Assembly (NCBI GenBank): GCA_022447555.1
Contig: JAKVBF010000004.1
Coordinates: forward strand, 77,314 to 141,313
Reading direction: 5' to 3'
From: Mariniblastus sp.
GTDB taxonomy: Bacteria; Planctomycetota; Planctomycetia; Pirellulales; Pirellulaceae
DNA: 64,000 nucleotides
The notes under the pieces are model-generated. The model had not been told where the DNA came from. It ran no database searches and worked only from the letters and a program-made list of their open reading frames with translations. Positions 39,032 to 49,154 of this stretch are shown one piece after another; within the stretch, counting starts at the first letter, position 1, and every line of letters begins with the position of its first letter. The translations under genes were made by a program, and so were the position numbers.

Positions 39032-41404
39032 TTGGCTCACGTCGCTTTATCGACCTCTCGCTTCACCGAAGGATTTAAAAACCCATCAATTTGCTGCATT
39101 GCAGTGAGATTTTTTTTCTTGGTCAGCGTGGTCAGTCCGTCGACAAGTCATGCTCTTCAAGCGGAAAACCCTCTCCGTTTACAAAAGCAGATGACGGAAC
39201 AAATCCTGCCTTTAATGGATTCGTATTGTGCCGATTGCCATACGGGTGCCGATGCCGAAGGCGGATTGGATCTAGAACGATACCAACTTCTAAAAGACTT
39301 GCTGGCAGATACCAAGCGATGGCAGCGACTAAAGGATCGCGTACGCAGAGGGCAGATGCCCCCCCCTGACTCGGAGCCTTTACCGGAACAAGAAAAAGAA
39401 CGCTTACTCAACTGGATCGATGCTAGTCTTAATTCGCTGGATTGCACCGAAGCCAATCCTGGAAACGTGACAATCCGCAGGCTTAATCGTGTCGAATATC
39501 GAAATACTATTAAGTCGCTGACAGGAGTCGATTACCCAGAAGCACTCGCATTTCCAGGTGATGACGTGGGCTACAGCTTCGATAATATTGCAGACGTTCT
39601 ATCACTTCCCCCTTTGTTAATGGAGCGGTACCTCGACGCAGCAGAGAAAATCACCCAACAAGCCATTATTGATCCAAAAGAAATTCTCATGGACACCCAG
39701 TTTCCTGCTGACGATTTCACCTCACGCGACAAAGGGGTAATCGATCGCAAGGGGACCAAGGTATTCTTCAGAGAAGGCACCATGTCCAAGTCTATTGCCT
39801 TGCCAACTGCGGGGCGTTACGAGGTATGGGTGAACGCATCGCAAAGATCTAACGAAGGACGCGAGGCCACTTTAAATTTCGTCAAAGACGGAACTTCGTT
39901 AGGGACCGTTCCATTAAAAACGGGCCGCGAAAATCCGTTTAAATACCGTTTTACCTTCACCACAAAAACCACCAGCCCTCGTCGATTCAGAATTGGAGTG
40001 ATCGGCAAGGAAACGGACGAAGAAAAACCTTTAAGCAGTTCGAATCGGGTGACCATTTCAAATGTGGCGATTCGCGGCCCCATTGAAGTGGACGGCTCTG
40101 ACAAACTTCTCGCTTACGATGCAACTGACCGAGACCATGAGGAAAAACGTAAAATGGCCCAGTTGTTTCTAAACGGGTTTGCAGAACGCGCATTTCGGCG
40201 ACCCGTCGATCCCGAACAACAGCAACGGTTGCTCCAACTTTACGACCGCTCTTATGAAAGTGATCCATCATTCACGCGGGCCGTGCGGACCGTGTGTCAG
40301 GCTATTCTGGTGACACCCCAGTTCCTATTTCGAATCGAGCGTCCCGTTATTTCCGACAAAAGCCGCGCTTTGGATGACTACGAATTGGCAACCTCACTTT
40401 CCTATTTCTTGTGGAGTGACATGCCGGACTCCGAGTTATTTGAACTGGCGGAAAAGGGTGAGCTCAAGCGGCCTAAGGTGATGCAGCAGCAGGTGCAACG
40501 AATGCTTAACGACGATCGAGCCAAAGCTTTGCTCGACAACTTCGGTCTGCAATGGCTGCAATTACGGTCATTAAAAGACTCCGAGCCAGACCCCAATTTA
40601 TTCCCGCAGATCAGTCGGCAGCTACTCCGAGACATGAATCAAGAAACGCGTTTACTATTTCAGGATATTTTGCGCCGCGACGCGAGCTTATTGGAATTGT
40701 TGGATGCCGACTTTACTTACTTGAATAAACGACTTGCACAGCATTATGGAATTCCGATTGAGGCAACTATTTCAGGATTTCAACGAGTCGAATTGACTCC
40801 GCTAAGTCGTTTCGGTGGGTTGCTGACTCACGCGAGCGTGTTGACGCTGACCTCAAATCCAAATCGGACATCGCCGGTAAAGCGAGGTAAATGGATTATG
40901 GAAACGCTCTTGGGACGAGCGGGCCCGCCGCCGGCCCCCCCCGGCCGCCCCGGGGCCGAGCCAAAAGAGTTAACGGGAACACTTCGCCAGCGACTAGAGC
41001 AACATCGAGCCGATCCCAATTGTGCTTCCTGTCACGAAACAATGGACGCCTTCGGGTTCGCCTTGGAAAACTTTGATGCCGTCGGCAGGTGGCGAGATCA
41101 GGACGAGGGGCTGCCGATTGATTCCGGTACGCAGCTACCTGACGGCACGAAAATTAAAGGGATCACAGGCCTTCGAGACGCCCTGACCAACCAATTGAAA
41201 CGAGAGTTTATAGCATGCCTCACTGAAAAAATGCTAATTTATGCACTCGGCCGAGGTCTTGAGTACTACGATCAGTGTGCGATCGACGAGATCGTTGATA
41301 AACTGGAAAGAGAAAACTACCGCTTTTCGGCTCTTGTCTTGGCAGTCACAGAAAGCCAGCCATTCAAAACTCGTCGCGGTCAGTCTGCCCCCACCAACGA
41401 GTAA
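39032..41404 (+). CDS. Planctomycete cytochrome c / DUF1592-DUF1588-family protein
   Basis: A 790-residue exported protein. The start is TTG at 39032, with AGGA upstream, followed by a basic N-terminus and hydrophobic stretch (about 20-34). The planctomycete cytochrome c domain has C-A-D-C-H at 66-70. DUF1587/DUF1595/DUF1592 segments follow (F-A-E-R-A-F-R-R-P-V-D and the L-S-Y-F-L-W-S-D-M-P block). DUF1588 holds N-C-A-S-C-H-E-T-M-D-A-F-G-F-A-L-E-N-F-D, and DUF1585 ends the protein. A very GC-rich stretch (40919-40962) encodes a Pro/Gly linker before DUF1588. It is probably an envelope heme protein acting with DUF1552 proteins. The function is not established. The next gene starts 36 bases on. 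Confidence 0.9.
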   Translation: MAHVALSTSRFTEGFKNPSICCIAVRFFFLVSVVSPSTSHALQAENPLRLQKQMTEQILPLMDSYCADCHTGADAEGGLDLERYQLLKDLLADTKRWQRLKDRVRRGQMPPPDSEPLPEQEKERLLNWIDASLNSLDCTEANPGNVTIRRLNRVEYRNTIKSLTGVDYPEALAFPGDDVGYSFDNIADVLSLPPLLMERYLDAAEKITQQAIIDPKEILMDTQFPADDFTSRDKGVIDRKGTKVFFREGTMSKSIALPTAGRYEVWVNASQRSNEGREATLNFVKDGTSLGTVPLKTGRENPFKYRFTFTTKTTSPRRFRIGVIGKETDEEKPLSSSNRVTISNVAIRGPIEVDGSDKLLAYDATDRDHEEKRKMAQLFLNGFAERAFRRPVDPEQQQRLLQLYDRSYESDPSFTRAVRTVCQAILVTPQFLFRIERPVISDKSRALDDYELATSLSYFLWSDMPDSELFELAEKGELKRPKVMQQQVQRMLNDDRAKALLDNFGLQWLQLRSLKDSEPDPNLFPQISRQLLRDMNQETRLLFQDILRRDASLLELLDADFTYLNKRLAQHYGIPIEATISGFQRVELTPLSRFGGLLTHASVLTLTSNPNRTSPVKRGKWIMETLLGRAGPPPAPPGRPGAEPKELTGTLRQRLEQHRADPNCASCHETMDAFGFALENFDAVGRWRDQDEGLPIDSGTQLPDGTKIKGITGLRDALTNQLKREFIACLTEKMLIYALGRGLEYYDQCAIDEIVDKLERENYRFSALVLAVTESQPFKTRRGQSAPTNE

Positions 41405-41440
41405 ACACAATATCGATCGATGAGATTAGGGATAAAAGCC

Positions 41441-42796
41441 ATGCAGCGACAAATATCGAGAAGGACGGTCCTTAGAGGTCTCGGCACCGCCGTCGCCCTT
41501 CCATGGCTTGAGAAACTCGCACCCGCACCCGTCACCCGAGGTTCCGGTTCCCTTACTGGTGCACCAATCCGAATGGCTTACTTATATGTTCCCAATGGAA
41601 TGCATATGCCCGATTGGCAGCCCGAAGGAGATAGTGAAACGGATTATAAAATTCCGGGCATCCTGCAACCCGTTGCTCGGCATCGCAATCAAATGAACCT
41701 ACTCAGCGGTCTGGCACTAGACGGTGCCAATGCCCACGGTGATGGCGGAGGCGACCATGCGCGAAGTGTTGCCTCGTTTCTCACCGGAGCGCATCCTCGA
41801 AAAACCGATGGCAAGAATATCGCCAATGGAATCTCCGTGGATCAAGTCGCGGCAAAACAAATTGGTCATTTAACACGTTTTCCATCTCTGGAGCTGGGCA
41901 CCGAAGAGAGCTCTCAGGCGGGGCGTTGCGATTCGGGGTACAGCTGTCTTTACACTTCGAATATGTCTTGGCGCACCAGTAACAGCCCGCTGGCTAAAGA
42001 AGTCGACCCGGCCGCAGTTTTCAACCGGTTATTTGGTGGCCCAAACAAACAAGAGACCCGAGCCGCCCAAAACCGTCGTGACAAAACGCGACAAAGTATC
42101 CTAGATTTCATCAAGGAAGATGCCAAGCAACTAGAAAGGCAGCTGGGGGTATTTGATCGACGAAAAATGGATGAATACTTGTTCGCTATTCGAAACATCG
42201 AACGTCGTATTGCCTCCAGCCAAAAGTTAATGGAACGTGAAACGAAAGTCCCCGACTTCCCCCGTCCCAAAGGCGTCCCTGTCGAATACGAAGAACATAT
42301 CAAATTATTGTTCGATATGATGGTGTTAGCTTTCCAAACAGATTCAACTCGCGTGATTTCTTTCATGTATACCAACGCGGGTTCCAATCGCAGCTATCGC
42401 AATTTGGGAATATCCGACGGCCACCATCACTTATCACACCACGGTGGCTCCGAAGATAAACAAAACAAGATCAGTCAAATCAACCAATACCATGTCAAAT
42501 TGCTGGGCTACCTATTAGACCGATTGGAACGCGTTGACGAAGGGGGCACGTCCCTGTTAGACAACTCCATGCTGGTATACGGCAGCGGAATTGCTGACGG
42601 CAATTCGCATCGCCACTCAAATTTACCAATCGCCATGTTTGGCAAAGGAGGCGGCACCATCAAAACGGGTCGCCATATCCGATCAAAGCCTGGAACGCCA
42701 CTCACAAACCTCTATTGTTCCATGCTTGAGCGAGTCGGTGCAAAAGTGGAATCGTTTTCAGACAGTAGCGGTCGAATTGACCAAATTGGTGGTTAA
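41441..42796 (+). CDS. DUF1552-family protein, Tat-exported
   Basis: A 451-residue protein that regularly follows DUF1592 proteins in planctomycetes. The N-terminus I-S-R-R-T-V-L-R-G-L-G-T-A-V-A-L-P-W-L-E is a twin-arginine signal. The central part carries a conserved H-G-D-G-G-G-D-H block (about 101-108) and the C-terminal half has S-D-G-H-H-H-L-S-H-H-G-G. These histidines and aspartates suggest metal binding. The start is placed at ATG 41441 (AGGG upstream); ATG 41420 is the alternative. It is sulfatase-like in general fold by family annotation, but its activity is unknown. Genes 39032 and 41441 form one unit with ribD directly behind. Confidence 0.9.
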   Translation: MQRQISRRTVLRGLGTAVALPWLEKLAPAPVTRGSGSLTGAPIRMAYLYVPNGMHMPDWQPEGDSETDYKIPGILQPVARHRNQMNLLSGLALDGANAHGDGGGDHARSVASFLTGAHPRKTDGKNIANGISVDQVAAKQIGHLTRFPSLELGTEESSQAGRCDSGYSCLYTSNMSWRTSNSPLAKEVDPAAVFNRLFGGPNKQETRAAQNRRDKTRQSILDFIKEDAKQLERQLGVFDRRKMDEYLFAIRNIERRIASSQKLMERETKVPDFPRPKGVPVEYEEHIKLLFDMMVLAFQTDSTRVISFMYTNAGSNRSYRNLGISDGHHHLSHHGGSEDKQNKISQINQYHVKLLGYLLDRLERVDEGGTSLLDNSMLVYGSGIADGNSHRHSNLPIAMFGKGGGTIKTGRHIRSKPGTPLTNLYCSMLERVGAKVESFSDSSGRIDQIGG

Positions 42797-42797
42797 A

Positions 42798-43907
42798 ATG
42801 TCTGCTGACATTGCGGAACAAGATGCACGGTGGATGCGACGCGCGATCGAACTATCCGCACGGGGCCGCGGTTCTGTTGAACCCAATCCAATGGTCGGCT
42901 GCGTCATCGTTCAAAATGGTGAGGTCATCGGTGAAGGCTGGCATCAAGAATTCGGTGGTGCCCACGCAGAGGTAAACGCTTTGCAACAGTGTTCGGTGGC
43001 AACCGATGGCGCTACGGCTTACGTCACGCTGGAGCCGTGCTGCCACCACGGCAAAACGCCACCCTGTACGGAGGCCCTGATTCGGGCGGGTATTACCCGC
43101 GTCGTGATTGCTCACCCCGACCCCTTCTCAGAAGTCTCGGGCAATGGAATCGTTGCCCTGCGAAATGCTGGAATCGAAATCGAAATGGGTGTCTTGAAGC
43201 AAGAAGCCAGCAGTGCCCTCTCACCCTACCTCTATCGAATCCGCGAAGGTTTGCCCTGGTTGATTGCCAAGTGGGCCATGACACTCGACGGGCGAATCGC
43301 GACCAAAACGGGTGATAGTCAGTGGATCTCTAACGAGCATTCAAGGGCCAAGACCCACCTAATCCGCGGGCAAGTTGATGGTGTCATGGTAGGAATAGGA
43401 ACCGCCTTAGCAGATGACCCTTTTCTGACGCCTCGTCCTTCGGGCCCTCGAATCGCCAGCAGGATTGTGATTGATTCAAAAGCTCGACTTCCTCTCGATT
43501 GCAAGTTGGTTCAAACCGCCTCAGAATACCCTTGCCTGATTGCGGTCGGTCCTGAAGCGGATCCCTCTCGGTGTGAAAAACTGGCAGCTAGGGGCTGCCA
43601 AGTTTGGCAGGGAAAAGCACTCGATCCTCAAAAACGCCTCAAGGATTTTTTAAAGGAACTTGCATCTGATGGAATGACCAACCTGTTGGTGGAAGGGGGT
43701 GGGGCCCTTCTGGGCAGCTTGTTTGATTCTCAACTGATCTGTGAAGCCCATGTCTTCATCGCCCCAAAGATTATCGGAGGCGATCATGCAATCGCTCCTA
43801 TCGGTGGAATCGGCATAAACCAACTAAGTGATTCTCAGGTGTTTTCGGAAACTCAAATCGACGTCTTGGACGGCGACATTCACTTTTCGGGACGTTTGAT
43901 GCGTTAG
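42798..43907 (+). CDS. ribD: Bifunctional diaminohydroxyphosphoribosylaminopyrimidine deaminase / 5-amino-6-(5-phosphoribosylamino)uracil reductase
   Basis: Two successive steps of riboflavin synthesis. The deaminase domain (1-145) has zinc ligands H56 (G-A-H-A-E-V-N-A), C81 and C90 (T-L-E-P-C-C-H-H-G-K-T-P-P-C) and catalytic E58. The reductase domain (about 150-369) begins with W-A-M-T-L-D-G-R-I-A and includes the N-L-L-V-E-G-G-G-A-L-L glycine turn. At 369 residues it is normal. The start is ATG 42798, two bases after the DUF1552 stop; no other riboflavin gene is seen. The long open frame upstream is only the overlap with DUF1552. Confidence 0.95.
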   Translation: MSADIAEQDARWMRRAIELSARGRGSVEPNPMVGCVIVQNGEVIGEGWHQEFGGAHAEVNALQQCSVATDGATAYVTLEPCCHHGKTPPCTEALIRAGITRVVIAHPDPFSEVSGNGIVALRNAGIEIEMGVLKQEASSALSPYLYRIREGLPWLIAKWAMTLDGRIATKTGDSQWISNEHSRAKTHLIRGQVDGVMVGIGTALADDPFLTPRPSGPRIASRIVIDSKARLPLDCKLVQTASEYPCLIAVGPEADPSRCEKLAARGCQVWQGKALDPQKRLKDFLKELASDGMTNLLVEGGGALLGSLFDSQLICEAHVFIAPKIIGGDHAIAPIGGIGINQLSDSQVFSETQIDVLDGDIHFSGRLMR

Positions 43908-44138
43908 GCAGCAGCGAATCTTCCATGAAGACATGGTAAATTCCTCCCTTTTTGAGGCACCTGCCCATCGGCATCTATATCACCAAACAACTTCCCGGCT
44001 GAGACGACTCGACACCCACCTTTCTCATTCAACGATTTGGCATGTTTCACGGGTAACCATCGGCATCTGAACCGCAAAGTCGTAGTACAATGAGAGTTGC
44101 TAAGACGTAATCTCTTCCTTCATTCCGCCAAATTTTTG

Positions 44139-45455
44139 ATGCGAACCTTCACATTCACTTCGCTAACTTGCCTCGTTGTAATGACCCTTCCGCTAACGCA
44201 CCAAAATCTGAGCGGCCAGGAAGGTGGACCCGCTGAGCCGGCCACTATCGTCGCCGCTAAAGTAGTTAAAGTAAAACGCTCAAGCCAACAAACATTTATT
44301 GGGACCGTACAGCCGATTCGTAAATCGATGGTAGGCACCGCCGTTGCTGGGCGAGTTGTATCGGTGTTGATCGATGCGGGGGATCCCGTAAAAATCGGCA
44401 GCCAAACAAATGCTCCCAACGAATTGCCAGGTCAACCGTTAATTCAGCTTCGAACGGAAACCTTGAAAATCGAAATGGGTGCGGCAAAAATCCAGCTGCA
44501 AATCGCGCAGGACACACTCACCGAACTCTTAACCAAATTGCCCACCGATCTTGAATTGGCTCAGGCAAAGGCCTCTGAGACTTCTGCGATGTACCGTAAT
44601 GCCGAGGCAGAGTTTCGCCGAGTTGAGAAGATGAAAGACTCCATATCTGGATTGGAACTGGATCAAGCCCGGCTGAAGTACCAAATCAACCGACAGTTAT
44701 CCACGGCGGCAGCGATCGCTTTGAAACAATTCGAGGCCACTAAGAATATACGGATCTCGCAAGCGAAATCGGGAGTCGCCGCCGCTGAGCAGGAATTATT
44801 GAGGCTGAGTAACCTGCAAGAAAAATACACCATTCGTGCTCCGTTCGATGGATTTGTAACGCAAAAACTGACAGAGGTTGGTGACTGGGCTGCAGCCGGA
44901 CAATCACTGGTCGAAGTGGTGCAATTAAATCCAATCGATATCGTTATCAACGTGCCTCAGTCGCAAATTTACCGGTTGCAACAATCGATGGCCGCCGGAA
45001 TTGATGCGGCTGAGGTAAGCATTGATGGTGTTGACAATTCCTTTACGGGAAAGATTGATCGAATTGTTCCTCGAGCGGATTTGAAATCGAGAACTTTCCC
45101 CGTCCGAATTCGGATCGAAAATCAAAAGCTAGGCAAAACTTACGTAATCCAACCAGGGATGTTAGGGCGGACCGTTCTTGGATTGGGTAAAGAAATTGAA
45201 ATGTTAATGGTCAAAAAAGACGCTCTTGTTCTTGGCACCGTCAACCCAGTGTTATGGGTGGTTGACCCCCAAACGACTCCGCTAAAGGTCTCTCGAGTTT
45301 CGGTTAAGACCGGAGAAACGATCGGTGAATGGATCCAAGTCATTGGCAATTTATCTGAAAACGACATCGTCGTTTTGCAAGGAAACGAGCGACTTCGCGC
45401 GGGCCAATCAGTGACCATCACAAAAATGGAAACGGATTCCGTCCCGAAAAAATAA
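44139..45455 (+). CDS. RND efflux periplasmic adaptor (HlyD/MFP family)
   Basis: A 438-residue adaptor. The signal peptide runs from M-R-T-F-T-F to about L-S-G-Q. A biotinyl-lipoyl-like half motif is 'G-R-V-V-S-V-L-I-D-A-G-D-P-V', with the partner I-R-A-P-F-D-G-F-V-T-Q-K-L after a long helical hairpin (about 110-235, heptad-rich). It links the inner-membrane RND pump to an outer-membrane channel. No TolC-type protein is in the window. The pump gene follows 80 bases later, so they probably form one operon. Confidence 0.9.
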   Translation: MRTFTFTSLTCLVVMTLPLTHQNLSGQEGGPAEPATIVAAKVVKVKRSSQQTFIGTVQPIRKSMVGTAVAGRVVSVLIDAGDPVKIGSQTNAPNELPGQPLIQLRTETLKIEMGAAKIQLQIAQDTLTELLTKLPTDLELAQAKASETSAMYRNAEAEFRRVEKMKDSISGLELDQARLKYQINRQLSTAAAIALKQFEATKNIRISQAKSGVAAAEQELLRLSNLQEKYTIRAPFDGFVTQKLTEVGDWAAAGQSLVEVVQLNPIDIVINVPQSQIYRLQQSMAAGIDAAEVSIDGVDNSFTGKIDRIVPRADLKSRTFPVRIRIENQKLGKTYVIQPGMLGRTVLGLGKEIEMLMVKKDALVLGTVNPVLWVVDPQTTPLKVSRVSVKTGETIGEWIQVIGNLSENDIVVLQGNERLRAGQSVTITKMETDSVPKK

Positions 45456-45535
45456 AACTAATAAAACCTTGAGCTCCGCAACTAACGCACTTCCAACGAA
45501 AACCACCCTTCATCCCATTCGCATCAAGTTAAAAC

Positions 45536-48500
45536 GTGCATCCTACTACCTGGTTTATCGAGAACCCCGTCAAAGTGGCCGTTGGCATCATTCTTTTGAT
45601 GATGTTCGGCTTGCTTGCCATGGTCAACATGCCCATGCAGATGTCCCCGGACGTGGAGCGGCCCCGGATTTCCGTCAGGACCCGTTGGCCAGGAGCCAGC
45701 CCTCAAGAGATCGAGAAAGAAATTGTCAATGAGCAGGAAGAGCAATTAAAAAGTGTTGAAGGCATTACCAAAATGTCCTCCGAGTGCTCTGACTCCAATG
45801 GTGAGATCAATCTCGAATTTTTGGTTGGCACCAACATGCAAGAGGCCGTTTTAAAAGTAAACAGCCAGCTTCAGCAAGTCCGCGAATACCCACTAGATGC
45901 AAGCAAGCCTGTCATTCGAACCAGCAGTTCTTCCGACCGACCAATCGCTTGGTTTATCCTTAGCGCCCGTCCGCCATCCCGAGAAGACATTTTAGCCTTT
46001 TCATTGGAACACCCCGATCTGCGGGATCCTTTACAAAACGTACTGAATGCTCCCAATGCTGGTTTACTGACGTTTCGATTGCGAGAGCTAGCAGAGGCCT
46101 ATCCTGAGTGCTCGGCTTTACTGCCGCCGGAAATCAGTGTGCCAGAGTATCGCAAATTTGCCGAAGACATGATCGAATCTCAATTCGAACGCGTTGCGGG
46201 TATCGCTGATGCACAAGTCCGAGGGGGCGAAATTCGCCAATTACAAGTTTTAGTCGACTCCAACCAACTGGCTGCAAGAAGCCTGACCATCGACGATTTG
46301 CGGCAGGCTTTACTTCAAGACAACACGGATGTTTCGGCAGGTGATTTCTGGGAAGGCAAACGTCGCTACGTCGTCCGAACCTTGGGACAATACCGTAGTT
46401 TGGAGCAAGTTGAGAATCAAATCATCACCAGCCAAGCGGGGCAACCAATTTACGTCCGCGATGTTGCTGAAGTCCGAATTGGTTACCAAAAACCAACGGG
46501 ATTCGTCCGTCGTTTCGGTACCACTAATCTATCAGTGAATTGCTCTCGGGACTCTGGAGCGAATGTCATTGAAGTAATGGAACAATTAAAAAAAGAGGCC
46601 GAGAGATTAAACAGCGGGATTTTAGCTAGGAATAATTTGATTCTGACCCAAGTCTATGATGAAACCGTCTATATCAAGTCTGCAGTGGGACTGGTACAGC
46701 AAAACATTATCTTAGGCGGTGCCCTGACGGTCATCGTTTTAATGCTATTCCTGCATCTCAATACACAAGCCATCATTTTCGTGCCGCTTCTTGCTGCAAC
46801 CGCCTTGGCAGCCGTATTTTTGCAGCCTTGGTTTTTCCTTGGCACCATTGCGCTGATCTTGATGGCAGGCTTCTGGTTCGCCAGAGGAACACTGGTCGTG
46901 GCCATCGCAATCCCGACCAGTATTGTCGGCACCTTCATGATACTCAGTGGTCTTGATCGCTCATTAAACGTCATAAGCCTTGCCGGTTTGGCATTCGCGG
47001 TCGGCATGTTGGTAGACAACGCGGTCGTTGTTCTAGAAAACATCTTTCGGTATTACCAAATGGGCTACAAGCCCGCCATAGCCGCCCGGATGGCTGTATC
47101 GGAAGTCTGGGGTGCCGTATTAGCCAGCACTTTGACAACGCTGGCAGTATTCCTGCCAGTCATTTTTCTGCAAGGTGAGGCCGGACAATTATTTGCCGAC
47201 ATCGCATTGGCCATCAGCGCCGCGGTCGGTCTGTCGCTACTGGTATCTGTCATTGTGATACCAACGGCATCCGCTCGAATGTTACAAGGCCAACTGCGTG
47301 AATCCTCGCGCCGCCCGGGGTTCATTCAAAAAGCACTGGTTCGGTTTGGCAACGGATTCACCAAATTGATTTTGAATACCAACCGTTTTATTCAAGGCAG
47401 CTGGGTCCGAAGAACCCTTGTCGTGGCCTCTATTTTGACAGGTGCGATTGCAGTCGCCTTTTGGTTCATGCCAAAAGTAGAATACCTCCCCAGTGGAAAC
47501 CGCAATCTCATTATCTGCAGTGTCCTGCCACCGCCCGGTTATAATATCCAAGAATTGGCGAAAATGGGTGAGGCCGTGGAAAGGGAACTTCGCCCTTACT
47601 GGGATGTCAATCCGGATCTCGAAGACACCTCGAAACTTGCTTACCCAACGATTGCCGACTTCTTTTACGTGGCAAGGGGGCAGAGCGTTTTCATCGGCCT
47701 AAGGGCCCATGATCCGTTCCAGGCTCGCAAGTTAATTGATCTGATTCGCGATAAATTTCAGAGCCGCTTTCCCGGTTCCATTGTCGTCGCCTATCAAACG
47801 AGTATCTTTGGGCGCGGACTTTCGGGCGGTCGCAACATCGACGTCGAAATCACGGGTCCGGAGCTGGAGCGGTTGGTCATGATTGGCGGGGACATGATGT
47901 CCCAAATCAAATCGACCTTTCCCGAAGACACTCAAGCCAAACCCGAACCCAGTCTCGATTTAGCAAGCCCGGAACTGCATGTCACACTAAAAGCAGAGCA
48001 GGCCAATGCATCGGGAATCACAAATCGCGAACTGGGCTACGCGATCAATGCAATGGTGGATGGTGCCTACGCCGCGGACTATTTCATCGGGGGAGAAAAA
48101 ATCGACCTCGTGATCATGTCGAACGAAGACTTCTTGGCCAACTCACAAGACATCGAATCGAATCATATTGCCACTCGCGAATCGACTCAACCGGTGCGAC
48201 TCGATACCATTGCTAACGTCTCCATCAGCAGTGGACCGGAGCAAGTCAATCATCGAGAACGCGAGCGAGCCATCACTATTTCGATCTCGCCTCCACCCGA
48301 ACTATCGCTTGAAGACGCCATCAACATGATCAATGGTCAAATCATCGCACCTCTGGAAGACCAAGGGGTTTTAGGGGCCGAATACAAAGTGAACCTCAGC
48401 GGAACCGCCGACAAACTCGCAGAGACTTGGACTGCGTTAAAGTGGAACTTGCTATTGGCGGTCTTGATCACGTACTTACTCATGGCGGCATTGTTTGAAT

Positions 48501-49054
48501 CTTGGATTTACCCTTTCATCATTATCCTAGCAGTACCAATGGGGGCCGTAGGCGGAATCCTAGGCCTCCACCTATTAGGTTATTTTCTACATTTAAGAGG
48601 GGAGCCCATACAGAACCTAGATGTCCTTACCATGTTAGGCTTCATTATTTTAATCGGAACCGTGGTGAACAATGCAATCTTGCTGGTCCATCAAACCCTC
48701 AATTTCATGGAGGAAGGCAAGAACTCTTCGGAGGCGATTCTGCAAAGTATACAAACCCGAATCCGCCCAATCTTCATGACGACCACGACAACCGTATTTG
48801 GACTGTCTCCGTTGGTCTTCTTCCCCGGAGCCGGCAGCGAACTTTACCGAGGTCTAGGCAGTGTCGTTTTGGGAGGGCTGCTGCTGTCTACGCTCTTCAC
48901 GTTAATCTTGATCCCCACGCTGCTAAGCATCATGATCGACACCAAAACAAGTCTCGCGAAATGGTCTCGCACCGGTCGGAACAAAACCGGTTCCTCATCA
49001 GAATCGGATTTGAATGAAGTTTCCACGGCTCCTCCGAATCCCCCATTGGATTGA
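45536..49054 (+). CDS. RND efflux pump, AcrB/MexB-type permease with insertions
   Basis: A 1172-residue inner-membrane proton-driven pump. The start is GTG 45536, directly after an in-frame stop. It opens with TM1 (I-E-N-P-V-K-V-A-V-G-I-I-L-L). The porter segment 'S-V-R-T-R-W-P-G-A-S-P-Q-E-I' and TM4 'G-M-L-V-D-N-A-V-V-V-L-E-N' (D494) are family signatures. The length exceeds AcrB (1049) by about 120. Two insertions are visible: about 55 residues in PN1 (150-207) and a hydrophobic pair (409-449) between TM2 and TM3. The C-terminal half has the usual six TM set. The substrate is unknown; the family exports drugs, metals or lipids. Confidence 0.92.
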   Translation: MHPTTWFIENPVKVAVGIILLMMFGLLAMVNMPMQMSPDVERPRISVRTRWPGASPQEIEKEIVNEQEEQLKSVEGITKMSSECSDSNGEINLEFLVGTNMQEAVLKVNSQLQQVREYPLDASKPVIRTSSSSDRPIAWFILSARPPSREDILAFSLEHPDLRDPLQNVLNAPNAGLLTFRLRELAEAYPECSALLPPEISVPEYRKFAEDMIESQFERVAGIADAQVRGGEIRQLQVLVDSNQLAARSLTIDDLRQALLQDNTDVSAGDFWEGKRRYVVRTLGQYRSLEQVENQIITSQAGQPIYVRDVAEVRIGYQKPTGFVRRFGTTNLSVNCSRDSGANVIEVMEQLKKEAERLNSGILARNNLILTQVYDETVYIKSAVGLVQQNIILGGALTVIVLMLFLHLNTQAIIFVPLLAATALAAVFLQPWFFLGTIALILMAGFWFARGTLVVAIAIPTSIVGTFMILSGLDRSLNVISLAGLAFAVGMLVDNAVVVLENIFRYYQMGYKPAIAARMAVSEVWGAVLASTLTTLAVFLPVIFLQGEAGQLFADIALAISAAVGLSLLVSVIVIPTASARMLQGQLRESSRRPGFIQKALVRFGNGFTKLILNTNRFIQGSWVRRTLVVASILTGAIAVAFWFMPKVEYLPSGNRNLIICSVLPPPGYNIQELAKMGEAVERELRPYWDVNPDLEDTSKLAYPTIADFFYVARGQSVFIGLRAHDPFQARKLIDLIRDKFQSRFPGSIVVAYQTSIFGRGLSGGRNIDVEITGPELERLVMIGGDMMSQIKSTFPEDTQAKPEPSLDLASPELHVTLKAEQANASGITNRELGYAINAMVDGAYAADYFIGGEKIDLVIMSNEDFLANSQDIESNHIATRESTQPVRLDTIANVSISSGPEQVNHRERERAITISISPPPELSLEDAINMINGQIIAPLEDQGVLGAEYKVNLSGTADKLAETWTALKWNLLLAVLITYLLMAALFESWIYPFIIILAVPMGAVGGILGLHLLGYFLHLRGEPIQNLDVLTMLGFIILIGTVVNNAILLVHQTLNFMEEGKNSSEAILQSIQTRIRPIFMTTTTTVFGLSPLVFFPGAGSELYRGLGSVVLGGLLLSTLFTLILIPTLLSIMIDTKTSLAKWSRTGRNKTGSSSESDLNEVSTAPPNPPLD

Positions 49055-49154
49055 GCCAACCTTCCATTTCAACTCATAAGACTCGCAAACGTCGCGAATC
49101 AGCTCGACGCTTCAGAGTTACAGTCTTTAGACTTGGCTTTCCCAATCCCTGCTC

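Noticed and set aside
42591-42797. Extended N-terminus for RibD overlapping the DUF1552 gene
   Set aside because: The extra residues do not match RibD, and the ATG at 42798 lies directly before the conserved deaminase domain.
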